DNA from: Rhizorhabdus dicambivorans
GTDB taxonomy: Bacteria; Pseudomonadota; Alphaproteobacteria; Sphingomonadales; Sphingomonadaceae
NCBI RefSeq assembly: GCF_002355275.1
Contig: NZ_CP023449.1
Location: 3,326,001 to 3,390,000, forward strand
Direction: 5' to 3'
DNA: 64,000 nucleotides
Shown here: piece after piece, positions 33,525 to 44,164 of the stretch
Numbering within the stretch: the first letter of the stretch is position 1
How the letters are laid out: each line of letters starts with the position of its first letter
Notes under the pieces: model-generated
The model's database searches: none
Told to the model about the DNA's origin: nothing
What the model saw: only the letters and a program-made list of their open reading frames with translations
Position numbers and translations under genes: made by a program

Positions 33525-35672
33525 TCAAGCTCCCAGCTTTCTTTTGAGCTCGCCGGCTTCCGCCGCTTCCTCTGCTTTCACTCGTTCGCGCCAAGCGTGA
33601 AGGAGTGGCTCGGTATAGCCATTCGGCTGCTCGACCCCCTTGAACACCAGCGCCCGAGCCGCCTGCAGCGCCATGCTTTCTGGGCGACCGGCCATTGGGG
33701 AGTAGCGCGGATCGCCTGCATTCTGCGCATCGACCTTGGCGGCCATCTTATCAAACGCAGCATCAATCTGCGCCTTGGTGCACACGCCGTGCAGCAGCCA
33801 GTTGGCAATATGCTGCGAGGAGATACGCAGTGTCGCGCGATCTTCCATCAGGCCAATATCGTTGATATCCAGCACCTTGGAGCAGCCGATGCCCTGATCG
33901 ATCCAGCGCACGACGTAGCCGAGGATTCCTTGGACGTTATTCTGCAGTTCGTCGCGCACCTCCTGTTCGGACCAGTTCGTCCCTGGCGAGACAGGCATGG
34001 TCAGCAGCGCGTCGAGACTGGCAACCGCCTCTGCGCGGCGCGCCGGATGAAGGGCGAAGACGTCCACCTCATGATAATGGGTAGCATGCAGGGTAGCGGC
34101 GGTCGGGCTTGGCACCCAGGCGGTGGTCGCACCTGTCAGCGGATGCGCGATCTTCTGCTCCAGCATATCCGCCATGCGGTCGGGGGCTGCCCACATGCCC
34201 TTGCCGATCTGGGCTCTGCCAGACAACCCGCAGGCGAGGCCGATCTGGACGTTGCGGGCTTCGTAAGCCTTGATCCAGGAAGAGTTCTTCATATCGCCCT
34301 TGCGAACCATCGCGCCGGCCCGCATCGACGTATGGATTTCATCACCCGTGCGATCCAGGAAGCCCGTGTTGATGAAGACGAGCCTATTTTTTACGGCCTC
34401 GATACATGCGGCGAGGTTCGCCGAGGTCCGCCGCTCCTCGTCCATCAGCCCGACCTTGACGGTGTATCTTGCCAAGCCGAGCAGATCCTCGATTGCTTCG
34501 AACAGGTGATCGGTGAACTGCACCTCCTCTGGTCCGTGCATCTTGGGTTTGACGATATAGATCGAGCCCGTCCGGCTGTTCCGGAACTTCCCTTTCCCCT
34601 TCAGATCGTGGAGCGCGATAAGGCTCGTTACGATGCCGTCGAGAATCCCCTCGGGAGCCTGGCTGCCATCCCGCAGAATGACCGCCGGCGTGGTCATGAG
34701 ATGACCGACATTGCGGGCGAAGAGCAGGCTGCGCCCAGGCAGTACATAGTTAGAGCCATCCGAGGCGACATACTGACGGTCGGGCTCCAGCCTGCGAACG
34801 ACAGTGTTTCCGCCTTTTCTGAAGGTAGCCTCGAGATCGCCCCGCATCAGCCCGAGCCAATTGGCGTAGGCCTCGACCTTGTCCTTCGCGTCGACCACCG
34901 CGACGGAGTCCTCAAAGTCGACGATGGTGGTGAGGGCTGCTTCGATGATGACATCGGCGATGCCGGCAGGATCCGTCCCGCCGATCGGATGAAGAGGATC
35001 GATCACCACCTCGATGTGCAGGCCGTTGTGGCGAAACAGCAGGTTCCGTCCCGCCCGGCCTACGAGCTGCGAGGGATCCGCCAGCACCGGTTTACCGGTC
35101 AGGTCCGCCCATCGCCCTTGGGCGAGCGGAACGGCTCTGTCGAGGAAGCCCTTGGCCCACGCGATCACCAGAGCGCCGCGCGCCGGGTCAAAGCTTCTGC
35201 CCGGCGGCGGTCCCGGCAACGCGTCAGTCCCGTACAGCGCGTCGTAAAGGCTGCCCCAGCGCGCGTTAGCCGCGTTCAGTAGAAATCGTGCATTGAGAAC
35301 CGGCACGACAAGCTGCGGGCCAGCGAGGCTCGTCACCTCGGCATCGACATTTCTCGGCGCGATAGTGATGCCCGTCGGATGTTCCAACGGATCGGCGACG
35401 ATGTAGCCGATTCCGCGCAAGAAGGCCTGATAGGCGGCGTGATCGGCCGGGTGGCCACCCTGTTGTACGAGCCAGGCGTCGATGCGCGCTTGCAGATCGG
35501 TTCGCTTGGCGAGAAGCGTCGCGTTCCAGGGCGCGAAGCGAGCAAAGATACCTGCAACGCCAGCCCAAAAGGCTCCGGATTCGAAGCCTGTGCCGGGAAG
35601 GACCCGATCTTCAATAAGGGACGCCAGCGACGCCGCGACTTTAAGCCCGGGGCGATCCACCATCTGCGCCAT
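33525..35672 (-). CDS. glcB: Malate synthase G
   Basis: The 715-residue length matches malate synthase G, which condenses glyoxylate with acetyl-CoA to malate in the cytoplasm. Family blocks are present: [51 protein letters not shown], and [19 protein letters not shown], which contains the catalytic Asp. The ATG at 35672 starts four bases after the glcG-like gene and was preferred to the upstream frame. The gene ends a long minus-strand run with oxidative enzymes that could supply glyoxylate. Confidence 0.96.
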   Translation of the reverse strand: MAQMVDRPGLKVAASLASLIEDRVLPGTGFESGAFWAGVAGIFARFAPWNATLLAKRTDLQARIDAWLVQQGGHPADHAAYQAFLRGIGYIVADPLEHPTGITIAPRNVDAEVTSLAGPQLVVPVLNARFLLNAANARWGSLYDALYGTDALPGPPPGRSFDPARGALVIAWAKGFLDRAVPLAQGRWADLTGKPVLADPSQLVGRAGRNLLFRHNGLHIEVVIDPLHPIGGTDPAGIADVIIEAALTTIVDFEDSVAVVDAKDKVEAYANWLGLMRGDLEATFRKGGNTVVRRLEPDRQYVASDGSNYVLPGRSLLFARNVGHLMTTPAVILRDGSQAPEGILDGIVTSLIALHDLKGKGKFRNSRTGSIYIVKPKMHGPEEVQFTDHLFEAIEDLLGLARYTVKVGLMDEERRTSANLAACIEAVKNRLVFINTGFLDRTGDEIHTSMRAGAMVRKGDMKNSSWIKAYEARNVQIGLACGLSGRAQIGKGMWAAPDRMADMLEQKIAHPLTGATTAWVPSPTAATLHATHYHEVDVFALHPARRAEAVASLDALLTMPVSPGTNWSEQEVRDELQNNVQGILGYVVRWIDQGIGCSKVLDINDIGLMEDRATLRISSQHIANWLLHGVCTKAQIDAAFDKMAAKVDAQNAGDPRYSPMAGRPESMALQAARALVFKGVEQPNGYTEPLLHAWRERVKAEEAAEAGELKRKLGA

Positions 35673-35676
35673 CGAT

Positions 35677-36105
35677 TTATGCCTGCGCCTGGAGGCCAGC
35701 GGCGGCGATGCCGGCCAGGGCCGCGATCTCATCATTGTCGGAGGTGTCGCCGGTGACGCCGACCGCACCGATCGGCTGGCCTCCAGCATCCACGACGATC
35801 ACACCGCCCGCCGCTGGAACGATGCCGGATGGCACAATTGACCCGAGCGCGGCGACGAACGTCGGCCGATCGACCGCCATCTGGCCTATCGCTCGGCTGG
35901 AGACCCCCAGACCAAGCGCGCCCGCCGCCTTGCCCACCGCGATTTGTGGTCGCAACGTCGATGCTCCATCCTGCCGCGCGAATGCGATCAGATGTCCCCC
36001 CGCGTCCAGTATGGCGGCGCTTAGCGGCTTCAACCCCAACGCTGCGCCTTTTGCAAAGACGGCTTCAATAATGTCCCCGGCCGCCTCCAGGCTGATGCGA
36101 GCCAT
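35677..36105 (-). CDS. GlcG/HbpS-family protein
   Basis: The 142-residue protein has the family core [34 protein letters not shown] and [22 protein letters not shown]. Members of this family often lie next to glcB and other catabolic genes; some bind heme or cobalamin-like ligands, but a general role is not settled. GAGGAG precedes the ATG at 36105, which decides this start. Confidence 0.88.
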   Translation of the reverse strand: MARISLEAAGDIIEAVFAKGAALGLKPLSAAILDAGGHLIAFARQDGASTLRPQIAVGKAAGALGLGVSSRAIGQMAVDRPTFVAALGSIVPSGIVPAAGGVIVVDAGGQPIGAVGVTGDTSDNDEIAALAGIAAAGLQAQA

Positions 36106-36189
36106 AATATTCTCCTCAAATTCCAGACAACGGCCGACAGGGCGTCGACCTGTACGGCTGCCGGCGACCACGTCGTGGCGGCGCAGCCA

Positions 36190-36573
36190 TCACGATCGAC
36201 ACTCCAGCTCCCTGATTTCGACGCGGTCCGCGTAGAAGGCGACATGGTCTGCTATCGCGCCCGCCACCGAGTATGGACTGAGGTATGTCCACACAGCGTT
36301 TGCCCCTCGATCCCCCAGCGGAAGCAGATCGAAATAGGCCGCAGTCCCCTTGTAGAGGCAGTAGGTGGAATGCGTGGAGGGCCGCAGCGAAGCCATCATC
36401 ACGTGTTTGAGGGGAATGTACTGAACTGCGGGATAGCTCGCTTCGTGGAGGATCAACGCCTCGCAGGAATCAGCCACGACCTGGCCGCCGGCCTCGACCA
36501 CGACCCGTCGCGGGTTGGGCCTGATTGTGATCGGATGGTCGGCGCTCGGGGCGAGGATCAGAGGGTCGGTCAT
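36190..36573 (-). CDS. DUF427 protein
   Basis: The 127-residue protein matches the DUF427 pattern: VVVEAGGQVVADSCEALILHE near the start, YPAVQYIP, HSTYCLYKGTAAYFDL and a final AFYADRVEI. The biochemical role of the family is unknown. It lies 29 bases after the MFS gene and 84 bases before the glcG-like gene, so it belongs to the same run. Confidence 0.88.
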   Translation of the reverse strand: MTDPLILAPSADHPITIRPNPRRVVVEAGGQVVADSCEALILHEASYPAVQYIPLKHVMMASLRPSTHSTYCLYKGTAAYFDLLPLGDRGANAVWTYLSPYSVAGAIADHVAFYADRVEIRELECRS

Positions 36574-36602
36574 ATGCGTGTCGCGGCTCCAAAAGGCGCT
36601 GT

Positions 36603-37937
36603 TCAGGACTCCGTGACCCGTTCGGCGTCAGCGGCGATGAACCGCCCGGCGAGCAGAAACAGCACACCGGCGAGCACGGCGGTCGCGGCGATAAACAGCA
36701 TCGAATAGCGGATGGCGTTGTCGCCGTAGCTGGACCTCAGCGTATCGTTCATGAATCCGATCACGAGAGGTCCCGCAGCTTGCCCGAACAAAGCTGCGCA
36801 AAAAAGGAGGATTGAAGTCGCGACCGCCCGCATGCGGACACGGGCAACGGTTACCACCGCCGCGAAGACAGGTCCTTGATGGATCAAAAGAAAGAAACCG
36901 CTGACTGCGAAGGCCGACAGCCAAAGGGACTTGTCGTCCGCAAACGCAAACACGGCTTCGGCCGGACCCGCGATCAGGCAAGCGATAGCGGGCAGGGTCA
37001 TCCGCCAATGCGGCGCGCGGCGCCCGAGCCGGTCGATCAGGATGCCGCCAAGCAACACGCCTGCAACCCCGCACGCACCACGGATCGGACCAATTGTCGC
37101 GGCAACCTGACCCAGTGAGAGATGATGCACACGCGTGAGAAAGGTAGGTGTCCAAACCGCGGCGCCGAAAACATTGAGACCCATCAGAGTCGCGCCGCCG
37201 AGCAACGCAATGTAAGCGCGGGAGCCGGCCAGGAACCGGACGCTGCCCCAAAACGGCTCGCGTGTGGTCGTGGAATAGCGGCGCTTCTCCGACGCTCCCC
37301 TAACTGGCTCCCGCACCGTCAATACGAAGATCAGCGCGAGCACGAGGCCGGGGACGCCAGCCGCGACAAACATCTGCCTCCAGCCGTATTGCTGACCGAT
37401 CCAGCCCGCGATCGGGAAGAACAGGATCGATGAAATCGAGGTTGCGGTTCCGAAGATCGAGTACGCAAACGGCCTGCGTTCAGCGCGGAAGAGGTCGGCA
37501 ATCATGGAATTGGAGGGGGCGATGCCACAGGCCTCACCCGCGCCCATCAGGAAACGTGTGACCGCGAGTTGCCAGATGTTGCCGACCCAACCGGTAAGCA
37601 GCGTCATCAAGCTCCAAAAGGCGAAACCGATGGTGATTATGTTCCGCCTGTTCCAGCGGTCCGCCGCCCAGGCGATCGGTACACCCATGATCGAGTAAAA
37701 GAGTACGAACGCGAGGCCGGACACGAGCCCAAGAACGGTATCCGAAACATGCATCTCGCGCTTGATCTGCGGAAGCGCCAAGCCCAGCAGCGAGCGATCC
37801 AGATAGTTGAACGCTGAAACGAAGGTCAGAAAGCCCAAGCCGTAGACCGTCGCGAAGGACCAGTCGCTCCCGGTATTGATGTCTCTTGCTTCGATCGCAG
37901 GCCCGTCGGCCAGCGCTCCGTCGGTTGCCGGCATCAT
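36603..37937 (-). CDS. MFS transporter, spinster-like
   Basis: The 444-residue protein has twelve predicted membrane segments. It shows FNYLDRSLLGLALPQIKREM in the first helix pair, the A-type loop GVPIAWAADRWNRRN and RFLMGAGEACGIAPSNSMI. Spinster-type carriers transport small organic acids or lipids in bacteria. Its position behind the ThDP enzyme suggests uptake or export of the pathway substrate. The ATG overlaps the stop of the ThDP gene. Confidence 0.9.
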   Translation of the reverse strand: MMPATDGALADGPAIEARDINTGSDWSFATVYGLGFLTFVSAFNYLDRSLLGLALPQIKREMHVSDTVLGLVSGLAFVLFYSIMGVPIAWAADRWNRRNIITIGFAFWSLMTLLTGWVGNIWQLAVTRFLMGAGEACGIAPSNSMIADLFRAERRPFAYSIFGTATSISSILFFPIAGWIGQQYGWRQMFVAAGVPGLVLALIFVLTVREPVRGASEKRRYSTTTREPFWGSVRFLAGSRAYIALLGGATLMGLNVFGAAVWTPTFLTRVHHLSLGQVAATIGPIRGACGVAGVLLGGILIDRLGRRAPHWRMTLPAIACLIAGPAEAVFAFADDKSLWLSAFAVSGFFLLIHQGPVFAAVVTVARVRMRAVATSILLFCAALFGQAAGPLVIGFMNDTLRSSYGDNAIRYSMLFIAATAVLAGVLFLLAGRFIAADAERVTES

Positions 37938-39562
37938 AGACGTGACGCCCTCTTCTCCTTGGAAGTGATGAACTCGATCAGGGCCGGCTGACCGGCCTCG
38001 GTGGCGGCGATGCCGCGACGGATCGCATCCGCGATATCTGCGGGCTTTTCGACGCGTTCGCCATAACCGCCGAGCGCTCGTGCGAAGGCGGCATAGTCAC
38101 CCGAGATGTCGGTCGCGCGGAAGCGCTCGGTTGCCTCGGGCATGATATCCAGCTCGATCGCCATCGCAGAGTTGTTGAGCAGGATCGACAGAATCGGCAG
38201 TCGCTCGCGCACCGCCGTCTCGAAGTCCGTCCCGGTGAACCCGATAGCGGCGTCGCCCCACACGTTGATGCACAGCTTGTCGGGACAGGCGAGCTTGGCG
38301 CCCATTGCCAGGCCGATACCGTATCCAAGCTGGGTGGATTTGCCCCATCCGATGTAACTCAGCGGAGTGATGCTCTTCCAATAAGGCGTGAGCTGATCGC
38401 GCGGCGAGCCAGCGTCGTGCGTGATGATCGTGTTGGCTACGTCGACGGTCTTCTGCAATTCCCAGAGCACCCGGTATGGTGTCATCGGCGCGCTGTCGCT
38501 TGTCAGGATTGGCAGCCACCCTTCCATCCAGCGAGCTTCGACTTCGGCGATCTCGGCAGCAATAGCCGCGCTGTCCCGCGGTCCGTCCACCAGGTCCCGG
38601 CATGCGGCCAGCAACGCGGTAAGCGTGAGCTGCGCATCACCGACCAACGCATGCTCGCACGGCACGGATTTGTTGATGTCCGCGGGATCGAGCGTTGCAT
38701 GGAGGACGCGCTTGCCGGCGGGCATGCGCACGCCGAAAGCCGTTTCGGAGAAGCTGCAGCCGATGCCGAAGATCAGGTCGGCCTCGTCAAGAAAATGGCG
38801 CAGTTGGCCGGGAACAGCGGCCCCGCCCGAGCCGAGCGCGAGCGGATGAGTCTCGTCGAAGCAACTCTTCCCTTCCAGACTGGTCGATACCGGAATCGCC
38901 AGAAGCTCGGCCAGCGCGCGGAGTTCCTCATAGGCGTCGGCCCAATGGATGCCCTGTCCGGCATAAATGACCGGTCGCTTCGCCTCGACCAGCATCTTGG
39001 CGGCGACGCGAATACCCTCGGGATCCGGTCCGGATCGAACGCTCACTGAAGGATGATAGTCGAGCGGCGCTTCCAGCTCTTCGGGCAGCACGTCCCACGG
39101 AAGTTCGACGATCACGGGGCGGAGGCGGCCGTTGCGGAGCTGGGTGAAGGCCCGCCGCATGACGTTGCCCACCTCACCGGCGATATTGATAGGCTCGACG
39201 TGCTTCGACACGTCGCGCATCGAGACGGTCGCGTTGTAATTATCCGGGATATGCGCGATCCTTCGCGCGTAGCCCTGCGGCAACACAAGAACCGGGATCG
39301 ATTCCGAATAGGCCTGGGCCACGCCGCCATAGGCATTTTCGGTGCCAGGTCCGTGCTGCATGGCGAAGACACCGATCTTCCGGCCGCGTGTCATTCGCGA
39401 GAGGGCGTCCGCCATGTGGACGCCCACCCGCTCCTGGCGGACAATGATCGGGCGAATGCCGATCGCTGCCGCCGTCTCGAGCACCGCGTTACGTGGATAC
39501 CCGAAAATTACCTCGACGCCCTCGCGCTTCAGGATTTCAGCAATCGCTTCGCTAACCTTCAT
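37934..39562 (-). CDS. ThDP-dependent enzyme, acetolactate-synthase-like
   Basis: The 542-residue protein has the three-domain ThDP layout with the activating Glu in VRQERVGVHMADALSRM and the cofactor block INVWGDAAIGFTGTDFETA..LLNNSAM. It is an acetolactate-synthase/benzoylformate-decarboxylase relative, and its substrate is unknown. The conserved Glu argues against glyoxylate carboligase, which lacks it. The ATG at 39562 lies ten bases after the dioxygenase gene, which supports a decarboxylase or lyase acting on a related product. Confidence 0.87.
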   Translation of the reverse strand: MKVSEAIAEILKREGVEVIFGYPRNAVLETAAAIGIRPIIVRQERVGVHMADALSRMTRGRKIGVFAMQHGPGTENAYGGVAQAYSESIPVLVLPQGYARRIAHIPDNYNATVSMRDVSKHVEPINIAGEVGNVMRRAFTQLRNGRLRPVIVELPWDVLPEELEAPLDYHPSVSVRSGPDPEGIRVAAKMLVEAKRPVIYAGQGIHWADAYEELRALAELLAIPVSTSLEGKSCFDETHPLALGSGGAAVPGQLRHFLDEADLIFGIGCSFSETAFGVRMPAGKRVLHATLDPADINKSVPCEHALVGDAQLTLTALLAACRDLVDGPRDSAAIAAEIAEVEARWMEGWLPILTSDSAPMTPYRVLWELQKTVDVANTIITHDAGSPRDQLTPYWKSITPLSYIGWGKSTQLGYGIGLAMGAKLACPDKLCINVWGDAAIGFTGTDFETAVRERLPILSILLNNSAMAIELDIMPEATERFRATDISGDYAAFARALGGYGERVEKPADIADAIRRGIAATEAGQPALIEFITSKEKRASRL

Positions 39563-39572
39563 GATCCTGCCT

Positions 39573-40529
39573 TCAGCCCTTGAAGTCGCTAGGACCGATA
39601 GGACGTTCGCCCTTGATGGTCGTGCGGATGAGATGCCGGCGCTCATACTTGAAGTCGTGTATGCCGCGATGAAGCGTGAAGCGATTGTCCCAGACGAGCA
39701 GCGTATCCTTCTTCCACTTTACACGGCAATGATAATGAAGGTGCTGTGCGAGACCCTGAAGATATTCCAGCAGTGCCTTGCTCTCACTTTCGCTCCAGCC
39801 GACGAAGCCCTTGAAGTAGGCAGTTGTGGCGAAGATTGCGCGACGACCTGTTACAGGATGGACGCGGACCGCCGGGTGAATGCTGGTGAGCTCGTCTTCG
39901 GTGAAATCATGACTTTCACGCAAGCGCATCCGCTCGTCCGGCGCTTTGCTCAGATTTTTCTTCCAGAGATCCGCACCGGAGTAGACGACCTTCAGATCGT
40001 CGACCACTTTCTTCATGCTGTCGGAAAGATGCTCGTATACGAGGTAGGCATTCGAGAAAGCCGTGTCGCCACCCCATTGCGGGACGGCAAGCGCACGCAT
40101 GACGACGCACTTGGGCGGTTGAAGAAGGAACGGGCTGTCGGTGTGGAAATGCTCGAATGAGGGCACCACGCTTTCCGGCTCGTGCGCTTCGCGGCGCACC
40201 TCCTGCATATCGCGGTGTTCGCCGTAGATGGGCGCCTGCGGAATCTCGGTGATTTCGCCGAAATAGCGCGAGAACGCCTTGTGCTGGTCGGGCGTCAGGT
40301 CCTGGTCCCGAAATACGATGACCGTGAATTGCTCGAAGGCTTTCATCACCTCGGCGAGCGTCTCGTCGTCGAGTGGCCCCCGAAGGTCGACACCCGAAAT
40401 CTCACAGCCGCATGCGCCGCTGATCGGGTCCACGCCGATGCGTTTGAACTTCGGCATAGGCAAGCCGGCGGCAATGGGCGGCGGCAAGACGTTATCCGTC
40501 AAGGCGGCAGGTTTGACGAGTGTTGCCAT
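39573..40529 (-). CDS. TauD/TfdA-family 2-oxoglutarate dioxygenase
   Basis: The 318-residue enzyme has the iron-binding HxD at FHTDSPF (H129, D131), the distal His in WDNRFTLHRGIHDF (H287), and a conserved Arg shortly after it for 2-oxoglutarate. The family couples oxidation of a substrate, such as taurine or aryloxyacetate, to decarboxylation of 2-oxoglutarate. The substrate here cannot be read from the sequence. It follows a TonB receptor by 32 bases and precedes the ThDP enzyme. Confidence 0.92.
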   Translation of the reverse strand: MATLVKPAALTDNVLPPPIAAGLPMPKFKRIGVDPISGACGCEISGVDLRGPLDDETLAEVMKAFEQFTVIVFRDQDLTPDQHKAFSRYFGEITEIPQAPIYGEHRDMQEVRREAHEPESVVPSFEHFHTDSPFLLQPPKCVVMRALAVPQWGGDTAFSNAYLVYEHLSDSMKKVVDDLKVVYSGADLWKKNLSKAPDERMRLRESHDFTEDELTSIHPAVRVHPVTGRRAIFATTAYFKGFVGWSESESKALLEYLQGLAQHLHYHCRVKWKKDTLLVWDNRFTLHRGIHDFKYERRHLIRTTIKGERPIGPSDFKG

Positions 40530-40561
40530 GACTATTCTCCTACAGATCGATACAATTCGAG

Positions 40562-43027
40562 TTAAAAGTTACGGCGGATGCTGACCTGCCACGTGCGGGG
40601 AAGCGCAGGCGACCCTTGCACGAAGCTCGTCGAGCCCCGATTGTCGAAGATGCCGTCATAATAGAGCTTGTCAGTCAGGTTATTGACTTCCAAGGTCACG
40701 CCCCAGATTTTCCCGGGGTCTTGGTAGGTTAGGTGACCATTGAGGATGGTCCGTGCGGGAATTTCATTGAACGGCGGCCTGTTCACCGGATTGGAGAAAT
40801 AGCGACTTTGGAAATTGACATCCAATCGTGGCGTAAACGTCCCCAAATTCCCCGCATCGATCGTATATTGGGTGCCGACGCTTCCCCTGAAGCGCTGCAC
40901 GAACGGGCCGTCGTTACTGGTCGTGAGGCCAGCGGCGATCGCGAGGGGCGACAACGACGTGTAATTGAAATCAAGGTAGCCAAGTGACGCATCGATCAGC
41001 AATCCCTTGACCAGACGGAAGGTCGATTCCAGTTCGAAGCCCTTGATGTTGGCGGCGCCCGCATTGATCGGCAGGGCGCACGGCGCGACAGGCGCGACAG
41101 GGCAGGTCGATACTGTGACCAGAATGTCCTTGTACTTGTTTATGAACGCTGAGCCGTTGAGCCGGATCCGACGGTCGAACAAGTCGCTCTTAAAGCCGAT
41201 CTCGTACGCATTGAGCGTCTCGGGGCCGTGGTTGATTGCTTGCGACGGGAAGAAGGGCCGGGGATTGGCTCCTCCGCTCCGGAAGCCGGTCGAAAACTGG
41301 GCGTATGTCATCAGCCCCGGGCTCCAGCGATACTGGACGGTCGCTCGATAATCGACGCGCTTTTTCGAGAAAGGCACCGCCAGCCCGTTCAGCGGGGCGA
41401 GCGAAGGCGGGGCGGCTCCGCCATAGATGCTGCCCGGTGTACCGAGGCGCCCGTAAAAGAAGTCGTTCTGCAGATCGGTGTAACGGATGCCGCCGATCAC
41501 ATCGAGGCCCTGGAAGGGATGCACATCGGCGTTGGCGAAGGCCGCCTTGGTGACTTGATGCACCCTGTCCGACTGGACGAATTCCAGTGTCGGGAGTTGG
41601 ACGCGCTGGTTATTGGAGTCGCGCTGGGTAAGGTAATATCCCCCAACGGTGAAATCGATCAGGGAGGCCACGCTCCCGTTCAGGCGCACCTCCTGGCTGA
41701 ACTGGGTGTGCCGATCGTCATTCGTCGTCAGCGAGACATTCAAAGGCGTCGAGTCGCCCGAGGTAAAGATGGAGTTGTAGGAGCGATAGGCTGTGATGGA
41801 GACCACCGAGAAAACATCGCTGATGTCGATCTTTGCACGGCCCGAAACACCCCACGTATTGACGTAGTTCTTTGCCGGCGTTGAATAGGCGGTGGTCCCG
41901 TCACGCGGCGCGGAATTCAGGTAATTTTCATAACTAACGTACGGGCTATGCGTGAATGTATCTTGTGAGAAGTTTCCAAAAGGCGAGTATGTGATGAACG
42001 GGGAGCCAGTCGCAGTTCCGAGGCTCACACCCCCAAGCGAATAGGGAGCCGTCGCGGGCGCTCCCGGGGCTGCGGTCGACCCGACGTAGAGCAAAGTGGC
42101 AGCTGCCGACTCGCTATTGTCTTTCGTATAGTCGCCGATCAGCGTGAACTCGGCGCCATGGGTCGGCTCCCAGCGCAGGGTCCCGCGCAGCGCGCCATAG
42201 GATTTGCCACCTTCGGTTCCAAGCTTGCACTTGTCGCTTGTAGCGAAGCTGGGAACGGTCGAGCCTGGATGAGTGCAGCGGTAATCGTAGCGGGTGACGT
42301 AACCGTCCTGATTGTTCGCTACACCGGAAAGCCGGGCGAACAGGTGATCGGGAACGATCGTGAAGCCGGCCGCCCCGCGAAGTTCGGTCTTGTGATAACT
42401 GCCGTACGTGCCTTCGAGAAAGCCGCCGTCGTCGCCAGTCGGAATCTTGGAATAGAGCTTGATTGCGCCACCGATCGAATTCTGACCCGCGAGCGTGCCT
42501 TGCGGTCCACGCAGGATCTCGACGCGGTCGAGATCGAGCAGTTCCAGCATCGAGCCCAGAAGCGTCGAATAGTAGACATCGTCCACATACAGGCCGACGC
42601 CCGGTTGAAGTGCGATGTTCGAGTCAGATTGACCAACACCGCGAATGAAGGCCTGCATCGCCGGCCCAAAGGTCGAGGGCGCACGCTGCAGATTCACGTT
42701 CGGTGCTTCTGCCGCGACCTGACTGATGTTCGTCTGCCCGCGAGCCGTGAGCATTTCGGAATTCACCGCAGTGATCGCGATCGGCGTGTCCTGAAGCCGC
42801 TGCGAGCGGAACTGGGCGGTGACGACAATGTCGGCGTTGGTCGCCGCGTCGGTGCCCGTGGCTTGGCCGGCAGCCGATTCTGAAGCATTCGAAGCGGGTG
42901 CGCCCGATCGAGCCGTGCTCTGTGCGCCGGCGGGGGCCGAAATTAACGTTAGTGCGGTGATTGCGATCGCGGAGCAACCGCTACCCCACGGTGCGAAGCC
43001 GCCACGTCCACTTTGCCTCGAAACCAT
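40562..43027 (-). CDS. TonB-dependent outer-membrane receptor 1
   Basis: The 821-residue protein has a signal peptide ending near APAGAQS, a plug domain starting with ADIVVTAQFRSQRLQDTPIA and containing VGLYVDDVYYS and LRGPQGTLAGQNSIGGAI, and a barrel that ends in Phe. It resembles receptors that sphingomonads use for uptake of small organic substrates. It is the first enzyme-operon gene after the IclR palindrome, so it probably imports the inducer. Confidence 0.94.
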   Translation of the reverse strand: MVSRQSGRGGFAPWGSGCSAIAITALTLISAPAGAQSTARSGAPASNASESAAGQATGTDAATNADIVVTAQFRSQRLQDTPIAITAVNSEMLTARGQTNISQVAAEAPNVNLQRAPSTFGPAMQAFIRGVGQSDSNIALQPGVGLYVDDVYYSTLLGSMLELLDLDRVEILRGPQGTLAGQNSIGGAIKLYSKIPTGDDGGFLEGTYGSYHKTELRGAAGFTIVPDHLFARLSGVANNQDGYVTRYDYRCTHPGSTVPSFATSDKCKLGTEGGKSYGALRGTLRWEPTHGAEFTLIGDYTKDNSESAAATLLYVGSTAAPGAPATAPYSLGGVSLGTATGSPFITYSPFGNFSQDTFTHSPYVSYENYLNSAPRDGTTAYSTPAKNYVNTWGVSGRAKIDISDVFSVVSITAYRSYNSIFTSGDSTPLNVSLTTNDDRHTQFSQEVRLNGSVASLIDFTVGGYYLTQRDSNNQRVQLPTLEFVQSDRVHQVTKAAFANADVHPFQGLDVIGGIRYTDLQNDFFYGRLGTPGSIYGGAAPPSLAPLNGLAVPFSKKRVDYRATVQYRWSPGLMTYAQFSTGFRSGGANPRPFFPSQAINHGPETLNAYEIGFKSDLFDRRIRLNGSAFINKYKDILVTVSTCPVAPVAPCALPINAGAANIKGFELESTFRLVKGLLIDASLGYLDFNYTSLSPLAIAAGLTTSNDGPFVQRFRGSVGTQYTIDAGNLGTFTPRLDVNFQSRYFSNPVNRPPFNEIPARTILNGHLTYQDPGKIWGVTLEVNNLTDKLYYDGIFDNRGSTSFVQGSPALPRTWQVSIRRNF

Positions 43028-43142
43028 CCTCAGTCTCCCTCATCAGCGCTCTGCGTCGCTCCACGTGCCCACTTTGGGTCACGCGACGACTATCCGCGAT
43101 GGAACGAGGGGTCAACAAAGATTCCGATATAAGTAATCTATG

Positions 43143-43157
43143 TTCCGAAATACGGAA
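43143..43157. promoter_or_regulatory. 15-bp palindrome, candidate IclR operator, copy 1
   Basis: TTCCGAAATACGGAA is a palindrome that starts next to the iclR stop codon and lies 116 bases upstream of the TonB receptor 1 start. The same element with two changes occurs at 51472-51486, upstream of luxR. Confidence 0.6.
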
Positions 43158-43928
43158 TCAAGGAGGGCCGTATCCCAATGTTGCCGACAGCTCGGCAGCG
43201 GCCGCCTGCACTGCCTTTGCCATTGCGGGCACCAGCTCTTTTCGGAGTCTTTGCGCTGGCGCCGTGATACCGATGCTCCCGAGGACGGAGCCATCCGCCC
43301 GGAAGACCGGCGCAGCGACGCCGGCGGCGTCTACCTGCTCGTTGCGATACTGAGCGAACCCTTGCGCCTGAATTTCTGCGATGATCTCTCCCATTGCCGC
43401 GCGGGTTAACGGTGGCTGCCCGCTAAGTGGTCCCGCGGCAGGGCTTCGCATCGCGTCCTCCGCTTCCGCTGGAGGCAATGAAGCCAGGATCGCCCGGCCC
43501 AAGGAACCCCATGTCAACGACAGCTCGGTGAAAGGCTCGATCACAAAGCGAAGCGGATGTGGCGTTTGGATTATTTCCACCACTACCGCATTGCGACTGG
43601 TCGGCTTGTAGACCGCCAAGGAGCTCGTTTCTTCCCACTCGGTCCATAGCCGACGGAGGATCGGGCGCGCCAGCACGGCCGCGTCGACCTGCCGAAGCAC
43701 AAGTGAGGCGATGCGCAACAACTCGCTGCCGATCCGATAGGATTGACTTGGTCCACGCTCGACAAATCCCTCCTTGATTAGTGGCTGGAGGAGTCGATGA
43801 ACACTACTTGGCGGAAGAGAAGCCTTTCCAGAGAGTTGTGCTATCGTGAACGTGTTACCACTTTCCGCAATCTGTTTTAGGAGCGCGATGGTACGCAATC
43901 CCGAACCTCGGTCGTTTTCGTCAGCCAC
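43158..43928 (-). CDS. IclR-family transcriptional regulator
   Basis: The 256-residue protein has the winged helix N-terminus (TIAQLSGKASLPPSSVHRLL, YRIGSELLRIASLVLRQ) and the IclR effector domain (VVEIIQTPHPLRFVIEPF, GSLGRAILASLPPAEAED, and near the end VLGSIGITAPAQRL). IclR proteins control aromatic and small-acid catabolism and bind short palindromes. The GTG start lies 310 bases from the divergent SnoaL gene. It likely acts on the palindrome in front of TonB receptor 1. Confidence 0.92.
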   Translation of the reverse strand: MADENDRGSGLRTIALLKQIAESGNTFTIAQLSGKASLPPSSVHRLLQPLIKEGFVERGPSQSYRIGSELLRIASLVLRQVDAAVLARPILRRLWTEWEETSSLAVYKPTSRNAVVVEIIQTPHPLRFVIEPFTELSLTWGSLGRAILASLPPAEAEDAMRSPAAGPLSGQPPLTRAAMGEIIAEIQAQGFAQYRNEQVDAAGVAAPVFRADGSVLGSIGITAPAQRLRKELVPAMAKAVQAAAAELSATLGYGPP

Positions 43929-44164
43929 GTTATCTTCTTTCTTTCGCTACAGCTGTTGCAAATTTTTAAGAAGGGCCGGTGGCGCTACGGCGCGGCCCGC
44001 ATCCAAGTCCCGCTCGCGGGTCGAACCGCTCGTGAAGCCCAAAAAGGTTCTTGCACGGCGCCCCTCGGCTATCAACGAGCGCCCTCCTTCAGAACGTGGA
44101 TTACTCATCGCGGAATTTGATCGCAACGCCCGCTGGAAGGCTGGCATCGGAGTATCGTGCGGGG

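Noticed and set aside
37934-39562. Glyoxylate carboligase next to glcB
   Set aside because: The conserved activating Glu is present, whereas glyoxylate carboligase lacks it, and the length is shorter.
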